DNA of 64,000 nt from Pseudomonas nitroreducens TX1 (GTDB taxonomy: Bacteria > Pseudomonadota > Gammaproteobacteria > Pseudomonadales > Pseudomonadaceae). The stretch's first letter is position 1; the number at the start of each line of letters is the position of its first letter. Position numbers and translations under genes: made by a program. Location: positions 1-64,000 of the forward strand of contig NZ_AMZB01000093.1 in NCBI RefSeq assembly GCF_000313755.1. The letters run 5' to 3'. Positions 45,947 to 54,615 of this stretch are shown here, piece by piece. Under the pieces are notes generated by a model. It was given only the letters and a program-made list of their open reading frames with translations, did not search any database and was not told the origin of the DNA.

Positions 45947-47443
45947 TCAGCTCGCCGCCAGCATGTGGCCACGTTCTTCCAGGTTGATGTGCCACTCCAG
46001 GGCCTCGCGCAGGATGTGCGGGGTATGGCCGCCGCGCTCGCAGGCGGCTTCGAAGTAACTGTTCAGGGCGTCGCGGTAGGACGGGTGCACACAGTTGTCG
46101 ATGATTACCCGGGCGCGCTCGCGCGGTGCCAGGCCACGCAGGTCGGCCAGGCCCACTTCGGTGACGAGGATGTCCACGTCGTGCTCGGTATGGTCGACGT
46201 GGCTGACCATCGGCACCACGCTGGAGATGTTGCCGCCCTTGGCGATGGACTTGGTGACGAAGATGGCCAGGTGCGCGTTGCGGGCGAAGTCGCCCGAGCC
46301 GCCGATGCCGTTCATCATCTTGGTACCGCCCACGTGGGTGGAGTTAACGTTGCCGTAGATGTCGAACTCCAGCGCGGTGTTGATGCCGATGATACCGAGG
46401 CGACGGACCACTTCAGGGTGGTTGGAGATCTCCTGCGGACGCAGCACCAGTTTGTCCTTGTAGCGCTCCAGGTTGCCGAACACGTCGGCGTTGCGGCGAC
46501 TCGACAGGGTGATGGAGCTGCCCGAGGCGAAGCGCAGCTTGCCGGCATCGATCAGGTCGAAGGTCGAGTCCTGGAGTACTTCGGAGTACATGGTCAGGTT
46601 CTCGAAGGGCGACTCGATCAGGCCGCACATCACGGCGTTGGCGATGCTGCCGATACCGGCCTGCAGCGGGCCGAGGCTGTTGCTCATGCGGCCGGCGTCC
46701 ACTTCACGCTTGAAGAAGTCGATCAGGTGGTTGGCGATGCCCTGGGTCTCGTCGTCCGGCGGCAGCACGGTGGACGGGGAGTCCGGCTGGTCGTTGACGA
46801 CGATGGCGACGATCTTTTCCGCTGGGATCGGGATGGCGGTGCTGCCGATGCGGTCGTCGACCTTGGTCAGCGGGATCGGCGTGCGGGTCGGGCGGTAGGT
46901 CGGGATGTAGATGTCGTGCAGGCCTTCCAGGTTGGTGTTGTGCGCGATGTTGATCTCGACGATCACCTGCTTGGCGAAGATCGCGAAGCTGGCCGAGTTG
47001 CCCACCGAGGTGGTCGGCACGATGTGGCCTTCCTCGGTAATGGCGACAGCTTCGATGACGGCGATGTCCGGCAGCTTGAGCTGGTGGTTGCGCAGCTGCT
47101 CGACGGTTTCGGAGAGGTGCTGATCGATGAACATCACCTCGCCGGCGTTGATCGCCTTGCGCAGGGTGCTGTCGACCTGGAAGGGCATGCGGCGGGCCAG
47201 CACGCCGGCTTCGGTGAGCTGCTTGTCGAGGTCGTTGCCCAGGCTGGCACCGGTCATCAGGCTGATGCGCAGCGGCTCCTGCTTGGCGCGCTCGGCGAGG
47301 GCCTTGGGTACGGCCTTGGCTTCGCCGGCGCGCGTGAAACCGCTCATGCCGACGGTCATGCCGTCCTTGATAAGGGCCGCGGCCTGGTCGGCAGTCATCA
47401 CCTTGTCCAACAGGGAGGACATACGCACGCGATCACGGAACAT
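45947..47443 (-). CDS. acetyl-CoA hydrolase / succinyl-CoA:acetate CoA-transferase family
   Basis: A 498-residue class I CoA-transferase. It shows KDGMTVGMSGFTRAGEAKAVPKAL at the N-terminus and NLTMYSEVLQDSTFDLIDAGKL, where E288 is the likely catalytic glutamate that forms the glutamyl-CoA intermediate. The C-terminal part has GGTKMMNGIGGSGDFARNAH and VTEVGLADLRGLAPRERARVII. It corresponds to the gene next to the A-band locus in PAO1 (PA5445, from memory). It interconverts succinyl-CoA and acetate or hydrolyses acetyl-CoA; direction cannot be judged from sequence. The start at 47443 fits the family length of about 500. Confidence 0.88.
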   Translation of the reverse strand: MFRDRVRMSSLLDKVMTADQAAALIKDGMTVGMSGFTRAGEAKAVPKALAERAKQEPLRISLMTGASLGNDLDKQLTEAGVLARRMPFQVDSTLRKAINAGEVMFIDQHLSETVEQLRNHQLKLPDIAVIEAVAITEEGHIVPTTSVGNSASFAIFAKQVIVEINIAHNTNLEGLHDIYIPTYRPTRTPIPLTKVDDRIGSTAIPIPAEKIVAIVVNDQPDSPSTVLPPDDETQGIANHLIDFFKREVDAGRMSNSLGPLQAGIGSIANAVMCGLIESPFENLTMYSEVLQDSTFDLIDAGKLRFASGSSITLSSRRNADVFGNLERYKDKLVLRPQEISNHPEVVRRLGIIGINTALEFDIYGNVNSTHVGGTKMMNGIGGSGDFARNAHLAIFVTKSIAKGGNISSVVPMVSHVDHTEHDVDILVTEVGLADLRGLAPRERARVIIDNCVHPSYRDALNSYFEAACERGGHTPHILREALEWHINLEERGHMLAAS

Positions 47444-47586
47444 GGGAAAACCTCGGGCAGTAGGAAGTGCGAGGCCGCCAGTCTAGGGACTCGGCGATTT
47501 TTGGCTCTTATACCAAGGTCGAAAAATCGTCCGGCGGGGGCCTCTTTACTACCAATGTCCAGCGGGTTTTCCATTGCGCAAAAGCA

Positions 47587-47613
47587 AGACACCGGCACGA
47601 GGCCGGTGTCTTG
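47587..47613 (-). terminator. intrinsic terminator after pntB
   Basis: AAGACACCGGC (47587-47597) pairs perfectly with GCCGGTGTCTT (47603-47613), an 11-bp stem with a 5-base loop. On the minus strand the stem is followed by GCTTTTGC, a short T run. It lies about 20 bp past the pntB stop. Confidence 0.78.
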
Positions 47614-47631
47614 TGGACCAGTGGTCGTTTT

Positions 47632-49068
47632 TTATTCGACCGCCTTGACCATGTCTTCGATGACTTTCTTGGCGTCGCCGAAGACCATCATGGTCTTGTC
47701 CAGGTAGAACAGTTCGTTGTCCAGGCCGGCGTAGCCGCTGGCCATCGAGCGCTTGTTGACGATCACGGTCTTGGCTTTGTAGGCATCGAGGATCGGCATG
47801 CCGGCGATCGGCGACTTCGGATCGTTCTTCGCCGCCGGGTTCACCACGTCGTTGGCGCCCAGGACCAGCACCACGTCGGTCTGGCCGAACTCGGAGTTGA
47901 TGTCTTCCATCTCGAACACCTGCTCGTAAGGCACTTCGGCCTCGGCCAGCAGGACGTTCATGTGGCCCGGCATACGGCCGGCAACCGGGTGGATGGCGAA
48001 CTTCACGTTGACGCCGCGATGGGTCAGCTTCTCCGCCAGCTCCATCAGCGCGTGCTGGGCACGGGCCACCGCCAGGCCGTAGCCGGGGACGATGATCACG
48101 CTGTCGGCGTTGGTCAGCAGGAAGGAGGCGTCGTCGGCCGAGCCGGATTTCACCGGGCGGGCTTCCTTGGCGCCCGCCGGGCCGCCAGCGTCGGCTTCGG
48201 CGCCGAAGCCACCGAGGATGACGTTGAAGAACGAGCGGTTCATCGCCTTGCACATGATGTAGGAGAGGATCGCACCCGAGGAGCCGACCAGGGAGCCGGC
48301 GATGATCAGCATCGAGTTGTTCAGCGAGAAGCCGATACCTGCCGCGGCCCAGCCGGAGTAGGAGTTCAGCATCGACACGACCACGGGCATGTCCGCCCCG
48401 CCGATCGGGATGATGATCAGCACGCCGAGGACGAACGCCAGGGCCAGCATCACCACGAAGGCGGTCAGGTTGCCGGTGAACATGAACAGCAGGCCCAGGC
48501 CCAGGGTGGTCAGGCCCAGCACCAGGTTGAGCATGTGCTGGCCGGTGAACTGCACCGGGGCGCCCTGGAACAGGCGGAACTTGTACTTGCCCGAGAGCTT
48601 GCCGAAGGCGATCACCGAACCGGAGAAGGTGATGGCACCGATGGCCGCGCCGAGGAACAGCTCCAGGCGGTTACCGGACGGGATGGTGTCGCCCAGGTTC
48701 TGCACGATGCCCAGGGACTGCGGCTCGACCACGGCGGCGATGGCGATGAACACGGCGGCCAGACCGATCATGCTGTGCATGAAGGCGACCAGTTCCGGCA
48801 TCTTGGTCATCTCGACGCGCTTGGCCATGATCGAACCGGCGGTGCCGCCGATCAGCAGGCCGACGATCACGTAGACGATGCCGGTGGTGGCGATCTCGCT
48901 GCTGATCTTGAACACCAGGGCCACAGTGGTGAGCACCGCGATGCCCATGCCGACCATGCCGAACAGGTTGCCGCGGCGCGACGAGGTCGGGTGCGACAGG
49001 CCCTTGAGCGCCTGGATGAAGCAGACCGAGGCAATGAGGTAGAGGAGGGTGACGAGGTTCATGCTCAT
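47632..49068 (-). CDS. pntB: proton-translocating NAD(P) transhydrogenase subunit beta
   Basis: A 478-residue subunit with about nine N-terminal membrane helices (residues 1-265) and a C-terminal NADP(H)-binding domain (about 300-478). The latter includes VIIVPGYGLAVARAQHALMELAE, HPVAGRMPGHMNVLLAEA and DINSEFGQTDVVLVLGANDVVNP, the NADP site. It couples hydride transfer between NAD(H) and NADP(H) to proton flow. The ATG at 49068 has GGAG upstream and lies one base after the pntAB stop. Confidence 0.94.
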   Translation of the reverse strand: MSMNLVTLLYLIASVCFIQALKGLSHPTSSRRGNLFGMVGMGIAVLTTVALVFKISSEIATTGIVYVIVGLLIGGTAGSIMAKRVEMTKMPELVAFMHSMIGLAAVFIAIAAVVEPQSLGIVQNLGDTIPSGNRLELFLGAAIGAITFSGSVIAFGKLSGKYKFRLFQGAPVQFTGQHMLNLVLGLTTLGLGLLFMFTGNLTAFVVMLALAFVLGVLIIIPIGGADMPVVVSMLNSYSGWAAAGIGFSLNNSMLIIAGSLVGSSGAILSYIMCKAMNRSFFNVILGGFGAEADAGGPAGAKEARPVKSGSADDASFLLTNADSVIIVPGYGLAVARAQHALMELAEKLTHRGVNVKFAIHPVAGRMPGHMNVLLAEAEVPYEQVFEMEDINSEFGQTDVVLVLGANDVVNPAAKNDPKSPIAGMPILDAYKAKTVIVNKRSMASGYAGLDNELFYLDKTMMVFGDAKKVIEDMVKAVE

Positions 49069-49069
49069 G

Positions 49070-49384
49070 TCAGTGCTTCTCCGCCTTCGGCGCTTTCTTC
49101 TTGAACATTTCCAGCATGCGGCGGGTGACCAGGAAGCCACCGAACACATTCACTGCAGCCAGGGCCACGGCCAGGGTACCCATGGCCTTGCCCAGCGGGG
49201 TGACGGTCAGGGCAGCGGCCAGCATGGCGCCGACGATCACGATTGCCGAAATGGCGTTGGTCACCGCCATCAGCGGGGTGTGCAGGGCAGGGGTGACGTT
49301 CCAGACCACGTGGTAGCCGACGTAGATCGCCAGCACGAAGATGATCAGGTTGTAGATGCCGTGGGAGATCAGCATGTCTTCCAT
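49070..49384 (-). CDS. pntAB: NAD(P) transhydrogenase subunit alpha, membrane part
   Basis: A 104-residue protein with three to four membrane helices: [43 protein letters not shown]. It corresponds to the C-terminal membrane part of the E. coli PntA, encoded separately here as in Pseudomonas and Rhodospirillum. It ends in a Lys-rich tail and is tightly coupled to pntB. Confidence 0.93.
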   Translation of the reverse strand: MEDMLISHGIYNLIIFVLAIYVGYHVVWNVTPALHTPLMAVTNAISAIVIVGAMLAAALTVTPLGKAMGTLAVALAAVNVFGGFLVTRRMLEMFKKKAPKAEKH

Positions 49385-49453
49385 AGTTTCTCACCGGTCT
49401 TCAGGGCCGGACGCGGGGTCCGGCGCGTTCTTATATAAGAAGGGCTTGGAGCT

Positions 49454-50572
49454 TCAGCCGTTCTTGCGCACGATCTGGCCGTCACGGCACATCAGGCACG
49501 CGGCGACGATGTCGTCTTCCAGGTTCACCGTGAAGCCTTCGGCGGTCAGGGTGAGCTTGAGGAAGTCGAGCAGGTTGCGTGCGTAGAGTGCGGAGGCGTC
49601 CGCTGGCACCAGCGCGGCCAGGTTGCTCAGGCCGACGATGGTCACGCCGTGCTTGACCACGACCTGGTCGGCCTCGGTCAGCGGGCAGTTGCCGCCTTGG
49701 GATGCCGCGAGGTCGATGACCACCGAGCCCGGCTTCATTTCGGCGACGGTCGCCTCGTGCAGCAGGGTCGGCGCCTTGCGGCCCGGAATCAGTGCGGTGG
49801 TGATGACGATGTCCGACTGCTTGGCGCGCTCGTGCACGGCCTTGGCCTGGCGCTCCATCCACGACGCCGGCATCGGACGGGCATAGCCGCCAACACCTTC
49901 GGCGCACTCGCGCTCTTCATCGGTCTCGTAGGGTACGTCGACGAACTTGGCGCCCAGGGATTCGATCTGCTCCTTCACCGCCGGGCGTACGTCCGATGCC
50001 TCGATTACCGCGCCCAGGCGCTTGGCCGTGGCGATGGCCTGCAGGCCGGCAACGCCGGCGCCGAGGATCAGCACGCGGGCGGCCTTAACGGTGCCGGCGG
50101 CGGTCATCAGCATGGGCATGAAGCGGGGGTAGTGGTTGGCAGCGAGCATCACGGCCTTGTAGCCGGCGATGTTGGCCTGGGAGGAGAGCACGTCCAGGCT
50201 CTGCGCGCGGGAAGTACGCGGCGCAGCCTCGAGGGCGAAGGCGGTGACGCCGCGTTCGGCCATGCGCGCGATGTTCTCGTTGTTGAAGGGGTTGAGCATG
50301 CCGATCAGCACGGTACCCGGCTTCATCTGCGCCAGCTCGCTTTCGCTGGGCGCGACAACCTTCAGCACAAGCTCTGCACCGAAGGCATCGGCGGCAGTGC
50401 CGATCTTCGCACCAACGGCTTCGTAAGCGGCATCCGGCTGGCTGGCGCTGACGCCCGCACCGCTCTGAATGACCACCTGATGGCCTTGCCCGATCAGTTT
50501 CTTGACCGTCTCCGGCGTTGCTGCGACCCGCGTCTCACCGCCTTGGGTCTCGAGGGGTACACCGATCTGCAC
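49454..50572 (-). CDS. pntAA: NAD(P) transhydrogenase subunit alpha, NAD(H)-binding part
   Basis: A 372-residue soluble subunit (domain I). It shows GVPLETQGGETRVAATPETVKKL at the N-terminus, QANIAGYKAVMLAA, VLILGAGVAGLQAIATAKRLGA (NAD-binding GxGxxG near residue 175) and IVITTALIPGRKAPTLL. The start is taken as GTG at 50572, which has AGGAG eight bases upstream; a TTG two codons earlier is too close to that site. It leads the three-gene operon, with a 69-bp gap to pntAB. Confidence 0.92.
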   Translation of the reverse strand: MQIGVPLETQGGETRVAATPETVKKLIGQGHQVVIQSGAGVSASQPDAAYEAVGAKIGTAADAFGAELVLKVVAPSESELAQMKPGTVLIGMLNPFNNENIARMAERGVTAFALEAAPRTSRAQSLDVLSSQANIAGYKAVMLAANHYPRFMPMLMTAAGTVKAARVLILGAGVAGLQAIATAKRLGAVIEASDVRPAVKEQIESLGAKFVDVPYETDEERECAEGVGGYARPMPASWMERQAKAVHERAKQSDIVITTALIPGRKAPTLLHEATVAEMKPGSVVIDLAASQGGNCPLTEADQVVVKHGVTIVGLSNLAALVPADASALYARNLLDFLKLTLTAEGFTVNLEDDIVAACLMCRDGQIVRKNG

Positions 50573-51129
50573 TTGCAAATCTCCTGCGTGATCCTGGGAT
50601 TGTCCGGGCTACTACGTTGGCGACCCGGGTTATCGAACTGGCAACGGTCTTTTCTTGTTTTAGTGGCCGGGCGGGTGACCCGGTGGCCGCGGCATTGTGC
50701 AATCTAGCCTGGGGGGCTTCAAGAAGTTCTGGAGTGGTACGCAGCGATAACTACAAGTCACATTTGGACTAATGGTTTTCCGGTCGCCACCGAGGCCGCG
50801 TGTGCCTTGGTGTTTAGCCTAATTGCCTATTGTGACCGGACGGAAACGTCATCCTCGCCGTGAATGACCACCCATCAGAGGCTCCCCATACCCACCGAAA
50901 GGCCCGGTAATCCTGCAACAGGCTCAGGCATAGGTGTTAATTAATGTTTCTAATATGGAGTATGAGTCATTACTGATGCCTGATTTTCTGTAGCAGATTT
51001 TTTACATTGACTACGAGGTCAGGAAATCCCGCGCGAGGCTTCAAATCCGCGCATTGCGCCGGATCAGAGCCTAAGGAAGAGGTTCAGCAGAAAGTTCGCG
51101 GTTGTCCTGCCGGCGCGGGAGTGACACAG
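50573..51129. other. long intergenic region upstream of pntAA
   Basis: About 560 bp with no gene on either strand. Codon-like structure is absent, and an AT-rich stretch at about 50935-51025 (GTTAATTAATG and following) contrasts with the GC-rich surroundings. It must contain the pntAA promoter. I could not identify -10/-35 boxes with confidence. A small RNA cannot be excluded. Confidence 0.4.
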
Positions 51130-51164
51130 AAAAAACAACGGCCACCGTTATCGGGTGGCCGTTG
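51130..51164 (-). terminator. intrinsic terminator after the sco gene
   Basis: CAACGGCCACC (51136-51146) pairs with GGTGGCCGTTG (51154-51164), an 11-bp perfect stem. Read on the minus strand it is followed by a run of six T (AAAAAA at 51130-51135 on plus). It lies 27 bp past the sco stop codon. Confidence 0.92.
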
Positions 51165-51190
51165 GGGGTGAGACACGGTGTCGCGGGGGA

Positions 51191-51826
51191 TCAATTGTTC
51201 GCGCTGATAACGCTGGGCAGCTGGGCCGCCAGCTTGTCGTTGTGCAGCGGCGCGCGGATGAAACCGTGCTGGGTGTTGTCCGGGCCGATGATGACCAGGT
51301 TGCCGCTGTGGTCGACTGTGTAGTTGGGCTTGCTGGTGTCCGCCGGGATGTAGGGGATGCTCATGGCGTTGGCCAGCTTCTGTACGTTTTCTTCCGAGCC
51401 GGTGATGCCCTTGAAGCCGGCATTGAAGAAGCCGAGGTATTCCTTGATGCGGGGCGCGGTATCGCGGTGCGGATCGACGCTGACGAACACCACCTGCAGG
51501 TTCTTCGCCACGTCCGGCGGCAGCTTGGTCTGCAACTCGCGCAGTTGCGCCAGGGTCGTGGGGCAGACGTCCGGGCAGAAGGTGTAGCCGAAGAACAGCA
51601 GGGACCACTTGTCCTTCAGGCTGGCGGTCTGGAACGGCTGGCCGTCCTGGTCGGTGAAGGTCAGGTCGGGGACGCTGCGGGTCTGCGGCAGGATCACGAT
51701 GCCGGCGTCGAGCAGCACGGTCGGGTCGAGCTGGTGGCGCTGGTTGAGTACCTTCTGGACGGTGAGGCCGAGGATCAGGGCGACGATGGCGACGAGGATG
51801 AAGACGGTCTTGTTGACTCGGGACAT
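51191..51826 (-). CDS. SCO1/SenC copper chaperone for cytochrome oxidase
   Basis: A 211-residue membrane-anchored thioredoxin-fold protein. An N-terminal helix (VFILVAIVALILGLTV) precedes the periplasmic domain with copper ligands C84 and C88 in FCPDVC and H173 in VDHSGN, and VFVSVDPHRDT. It delivers copper to the CuA centre of subunit II. It is the last gene of the cox assembly string (after ctaB) and is followed by a strong terminator. Confidence 0.92.
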   Translation of the reverse strand: MSRVNKTVFILVAIVALILGLTVQKVLNQRHQLDPTVLLDAGIVILPQTRSVPDLTFTDQDGQPFQTASLKDKWSLLFFGYTFCPDVCPTTLAQLRELQTKLPPDVAKNLQVVFVSVDPHRDTAPRIKEYLGFFNAGFKGITGSEENVQKLANAMSIPYIPADTSKPNYTVDHSGNLVIIGPDNTQHGFIRAPLHNDKLAAQLPSVISANN

Positions 51827-51895
51827 GGGGTTCTCGTGGGTCGGGACGTCTGGGCTTCGAGCTGCTGTTCATACCCTTGGTATGGGAGCGGCGAT

Positions 51896-51953
51896 GTTCG
51901 CTCGCTCCTACAGTGATGGTGCTTCCTTGTAGGAGCGAGCTTGCTCGCGAACC
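51896..51953. repeat. pair of REP elements, one truncated
   Basis: A truncated copy (TTCGCTCGCTCCTACAG, about 51896-51913) and a complete inverted copy (51929-51953) between ctaB and sco, within what is probably one transcription unit. Confidence 0.78.
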
Positions 51954-51957
51954 GGCC

Positions 51958-52860
51958 TCAGTAGTTCAGGTGCAACGGCAGGTAGTGGTCCACCAGCAGC
52001 GCGATGAACAGCAGGAACAGGTAGGCGATAGAGTACTTGAAGGTCTTGATCGCCGCATGGGGTCGGCTGCCGCAGTACAGCGCCCAGGCCCAGTCGAGGA
52101 AGCGCGCGCCCAGGGCCAGCGCGGCGAGCAGGTAGACCAGCCCGGCCATGTGGATGACGAAGGGCATCAGGGTTACCGCGAACAGCACCAGGGTGTAGAG
52201 CAGGATGTGCAGCTTGGTGTAGTGCTCGCCGTGGGTCACCGGCAGCATCGGGATGTCGGCCTTGGCGTATTCGTCCTTGCGGTGCAGGCACAGCGCCCAG
52301 AAGTGCGGCGGGGTCCAGGCGAAGATGATCAGCACCAGCAGCAGCGGTTCGGCGGAAACCTGCCCGGTCACTGCGACCCAGCCCAGCAGCGGCGGGGCGG
52401 CGCCGGCGAGGCCGCCGATGACGATGTTCTGCGGCGTGGCGCGCTTGAGAAAACCGGTGTAGAGCGCCGCATAGCCCAGCAGCGAGGCCAGCGTCAGCCA
52501 GGCCGTGAGCTCATTGGTGAACACCAGCAGCACCGCCATCCCGGCCACCGACAGCAGCATGGCGAAGCCCAGCGCGAGGGGCGGCGACACACGGCCCTCG
52601 GCCAGCGGGCGCTTGTGGGTGCGCGCCATGATCGAGTCGATGCGGCGGTCCACCACGTGGTTCACCGCCGCCGCGCCACCAGCGCACAGGCCGATGCCGA
52701 GGTTGCCGAAGACCAGCACCTGCCAGGGCACGCCGGCCTTGGTGGCGAGCAGCATGCCGATCAGCGAGGTGATCAGCATGAGCAGCACGACCTTGGGTTT
52801 GGTCAGTTCGAGCAGGTCGCGCCAGCTGGCTTGGCTGGAAGTGCTGATGACACTGGCCAT
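51958..52860 (-). CDS. ctaB: protoheme IX farnesyltransferase (heme O synthase)
   Basis: A 300-residue UbiA-superfamily prenyltransferase with about nine membrane helices. It shows LTKPKVVLLMLITSLIGM, the Asp-rich motif NHVVDRRIDSIMARTHKRPLA, and WTPPHFWALCLHRKDEYAKADIPMLPV. It farnesylates heme B to heme O, the substrate of CtaA. The ATG at 52860 has AGGAG eight bases upstream; an ATG two codons earlier is too close. Also called cyoE. Confidence 0.93.
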   Translation of the reverse strand: MASVISTSSQASWRDLLELTKPKVVLLMLITSLIGMLLATKAGVPWQVLVFGNLGIGLCAGGAAAVNHVVDRRIDSIMARTHKRPLAEGRVSPPLALGFAMLLSVAGMAVLLVFTNELTAWLTLASLLGYAALYTGFLKRATPQNIVIGGLAGAAPPLLGWVAVTGQVSAEPLLLVLIIFAWTPPHFWALCLHRKDEYAKADIPMLPVTHGEHYTKLHILLYTLVLFAVTLMPFVIHMAGLVYLLAALALGARFLDWAWALYCGSRPHAAIKTFKYSIAYLFLLFIALLVDHYLPLHLNY

Positions 52861-52935
52861 GGGCATTTCTCCTCACTTCTTGATGGGGACCGGCGCGCCT
52901 CGGTGCCGGCCATCGTGCTCAACTGGGCTGCAATC

Positions 52936-54009
52936 TCATCCCTGCGAGGGATAGGCCACCGGGCGCTCCAGGGCGTCCAGGGCCATCGGGCTGCTGGCGG
53001 GCAGTTCGACGCGTTTTGCCGCGGGTGCGCGCACCCGGTAGTTCACCAGCACCAGCATCAGCAGCAGGAAGGCGCCGCCGCCGTTGTGCGCCACCGCCAC
53101 CGGGAGCGGCAGGTGCAGCAACACGTTGCTGATGCCCAGGCCGACCTGGAAGGACAGCCCCAGCAGCATCAGTGCGGTAATGCCGATCAGGCCGTGGCGC
53201 TGGAGGTTCCAGGCCAGCAGCAGGATCACCGCGGTCACGCCCAGCGCGCCCATGCGGTGGGTCATGTGGATGGCCGTGCGGGCGTCACTGTCGAGCTGGC
53301 CGCCCAGGTAGTTCGGGCCGATGTGTTGGGTAAGGTGGAAGCCGTTGGCGAAGTCCATGTCCGGCCACCACTGCCCATGGCACATCGGCAGGTCGATGCA
53401 GGCCACCGCCGCGTAGTTGCTGCTGACCCAACCGCCGAGGGCGATCTGCCCGATCACCATCAGCAGCGCCAGCGCTGCCAGGGCGCGCAGCTTCGATGGC
53501 AGTTGCAGCGGGGCGAAGGCGCCGGACAGGCGCAGGCTCAGCAGGAACAGCAGCGACAGCGTGGTGAAGCCGCCCAGCAGGTGTGCAGTGACGACCTGCG
53601 GCCAGAGCTTGAGGGTGACCGTCCACATGCCAAACGCCGCCTGGGCGATCACCACTGCGAGCAGCAGCAGCGGCAGTCGCATGGGCTGGCCGTCACGGCC
53701 GCGACGCACCAGTGCGTGCACCGCGAGGCCAAGGATCAGCAGGCCGAGGCTGCCGGCGAAGTAGCGGTGGATCATCTCGTTCCAGCCCTTCTGCGCCTCC
53801 ACCGGCGAGTCGGGGAAGTGCATCTCGGCGTGGGCCAGTTGCGCTTCGTTCAGCGGCACGTGGACGAAGCCATAGCAGCCGGGCCAGTCCGGGCAGCCGA
53901 GGCCGGCGTGGGTCAGGCGGGTGTAGGCGCCCAGCAGGATGACCACGAAGGCCAGCGCCGTGGCCAGCACGGCGAGGTAGAAGGCGGGTTTGCGTCTTGC
54001 CTGGATCAT
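52936..54009 (-). CDS. ctaA: heme A synthase
   Basis: A 357-residue COX15/CtaA-type membrane protein with eight helices. It has the heme-ligand His in NEMIHRYFAGSLG and VVTAHLLGGF, and later HMTHRMGALG and VAVAHNGGGA. YTRLTHAGLGCPDWPGCYGF and a second Cys pair (ACIDLPMCHGQW) are seen in this class. It oxidises heme O to heme A for the aa3 oxidase. It lies 75 bp upstream of ctaB in the same orientation. Confidence 0.93.
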   Translation of the reverse strand: MIQARRKPAFYLAVLATALAFVVILLGAYTRLTHAGLGCPDWPGCYGFVHVPLNEAQLAHAEMHFPDSPVEAQKGWNEMIHRYFAGSLGLLILGLAVHALVRRGRDGQPMRLPLLLLAVVIAQAAFGMWTVTLKLWPQVVTAHLLGGFTTLSLLFLLSLRLSGAFAPLQLPSKLRALAALALLMVIGQIALGGWVSSNYAAVACIDLPMCHGQWWPDMDFANGFHLTQHIGPNYLGGQLDSDARTAIHMTHRMGALGVTAVILLLAWNLQRHGLIGITALMLLGLSFQVGLGISNVLLHLPLPVAVAHNGGGAFLLLMLVLVNYRVRAPAAKRVELPASSPMALDALERPVAYPSQG

Positions 54010-54051
54010 GCGTCGCTCCCGATCTTGTTGTTGTCGTGGGGCTCGACCGAA

Positions 54052-54615
54052 TTAACCGATGTTCGACAGCTTCAGCAGCAGCTGCAGGTCCTTGAGGATC
54101 GACTTGCCGTTGGCGTTGGCGTCGTAGCGCAGCACCAGGTTGCCGTGGGGGTCGACTATCCACAGCTGCGGTTGGGCGCCGGTGTGCGGGTTGGGCGTCA
54201 GGCCCAGGCGCTGCAGGCGCGGGTAGTCCTTGTCGAGCAGGTCGGTGAACTTGGCCGGCAGGGGCTTGGCGAAGGCCAGGGCGTGTTCGGCACGGCTGGC
54301 TTCGCGGCCCAGGCCGATGTTGATCTGGCGCGCCAGGTAGACCAGTTGCTGGCAGTCGCTGGTGCAGGTTTCCGCTGCCGTCACCAGCAACTGCCAGCGA
54401 TCGCTGGCCTTGTCGTCCTGCACGCCCAGGTCAGCTGGAGTCTGCCCGGTGGCGATCAGGTCGCCGTGGTAGCTGCGGCCCTCGGGCACCCAGAACTGCA
54501 GCTTGTACATAGCGGTGGCGAGCAGCATCGGCCCCAGCACCATGCCGAGGATCAGCAGGAGTTGTACGCGCCCGCGGCGGCGGGCGGAGGCGTCAGGCAG
54601 AGTCATGGCGGTCAT
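54052..54615 (-). CDS. membrane-anchored Sco-like protein of the cox assembly locus
   Basis: A 187-residue protein usually annotated as hypothetical. One N-terminal helix (VQLLLILGMVLGPMLLATAMY) anchors a periplasmic domain with a CxxxC motif, ETCTSDCQQL (C84, C88 from the 54615 start), and a C-terminal QLWIVDPHGNLVLRYDANANG. That recalls the Sco fold (CxxxC, then a VDPxGxL strand-turn), although the Sco His is in PHG here. A thioredoxin-like copper or thiol chaperone role is an inference. Its ATG at 54615 (GGAG upstream) overlaps the end of SURF1 by 23 bp. Confidence 0.75.
   Translation of the reverse strand: MTAMTLPDASARRRGRVQLLLILGMVLGPMLLATAMYKLQFWVPEGRSYHGDLIATGQTPADLGVQDDKASDRWQLLVTAAETCTSDCQQLVYLARQINIGLGREASRAEHALAFAKPLPAKFTDLLDKDYPRLQRLGLTPNPHTGAQPQLWIVDPHGNLVLRYDANANGKSILKDLQLLLKLSNIG

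Noticed and set aside
45965-47707. 580-codon plus-strand open frame
   Set aside because: It is antisense to the CoA-transferase. Composition is low in complexity (VGxVH, DVE-type runs), with no family features.
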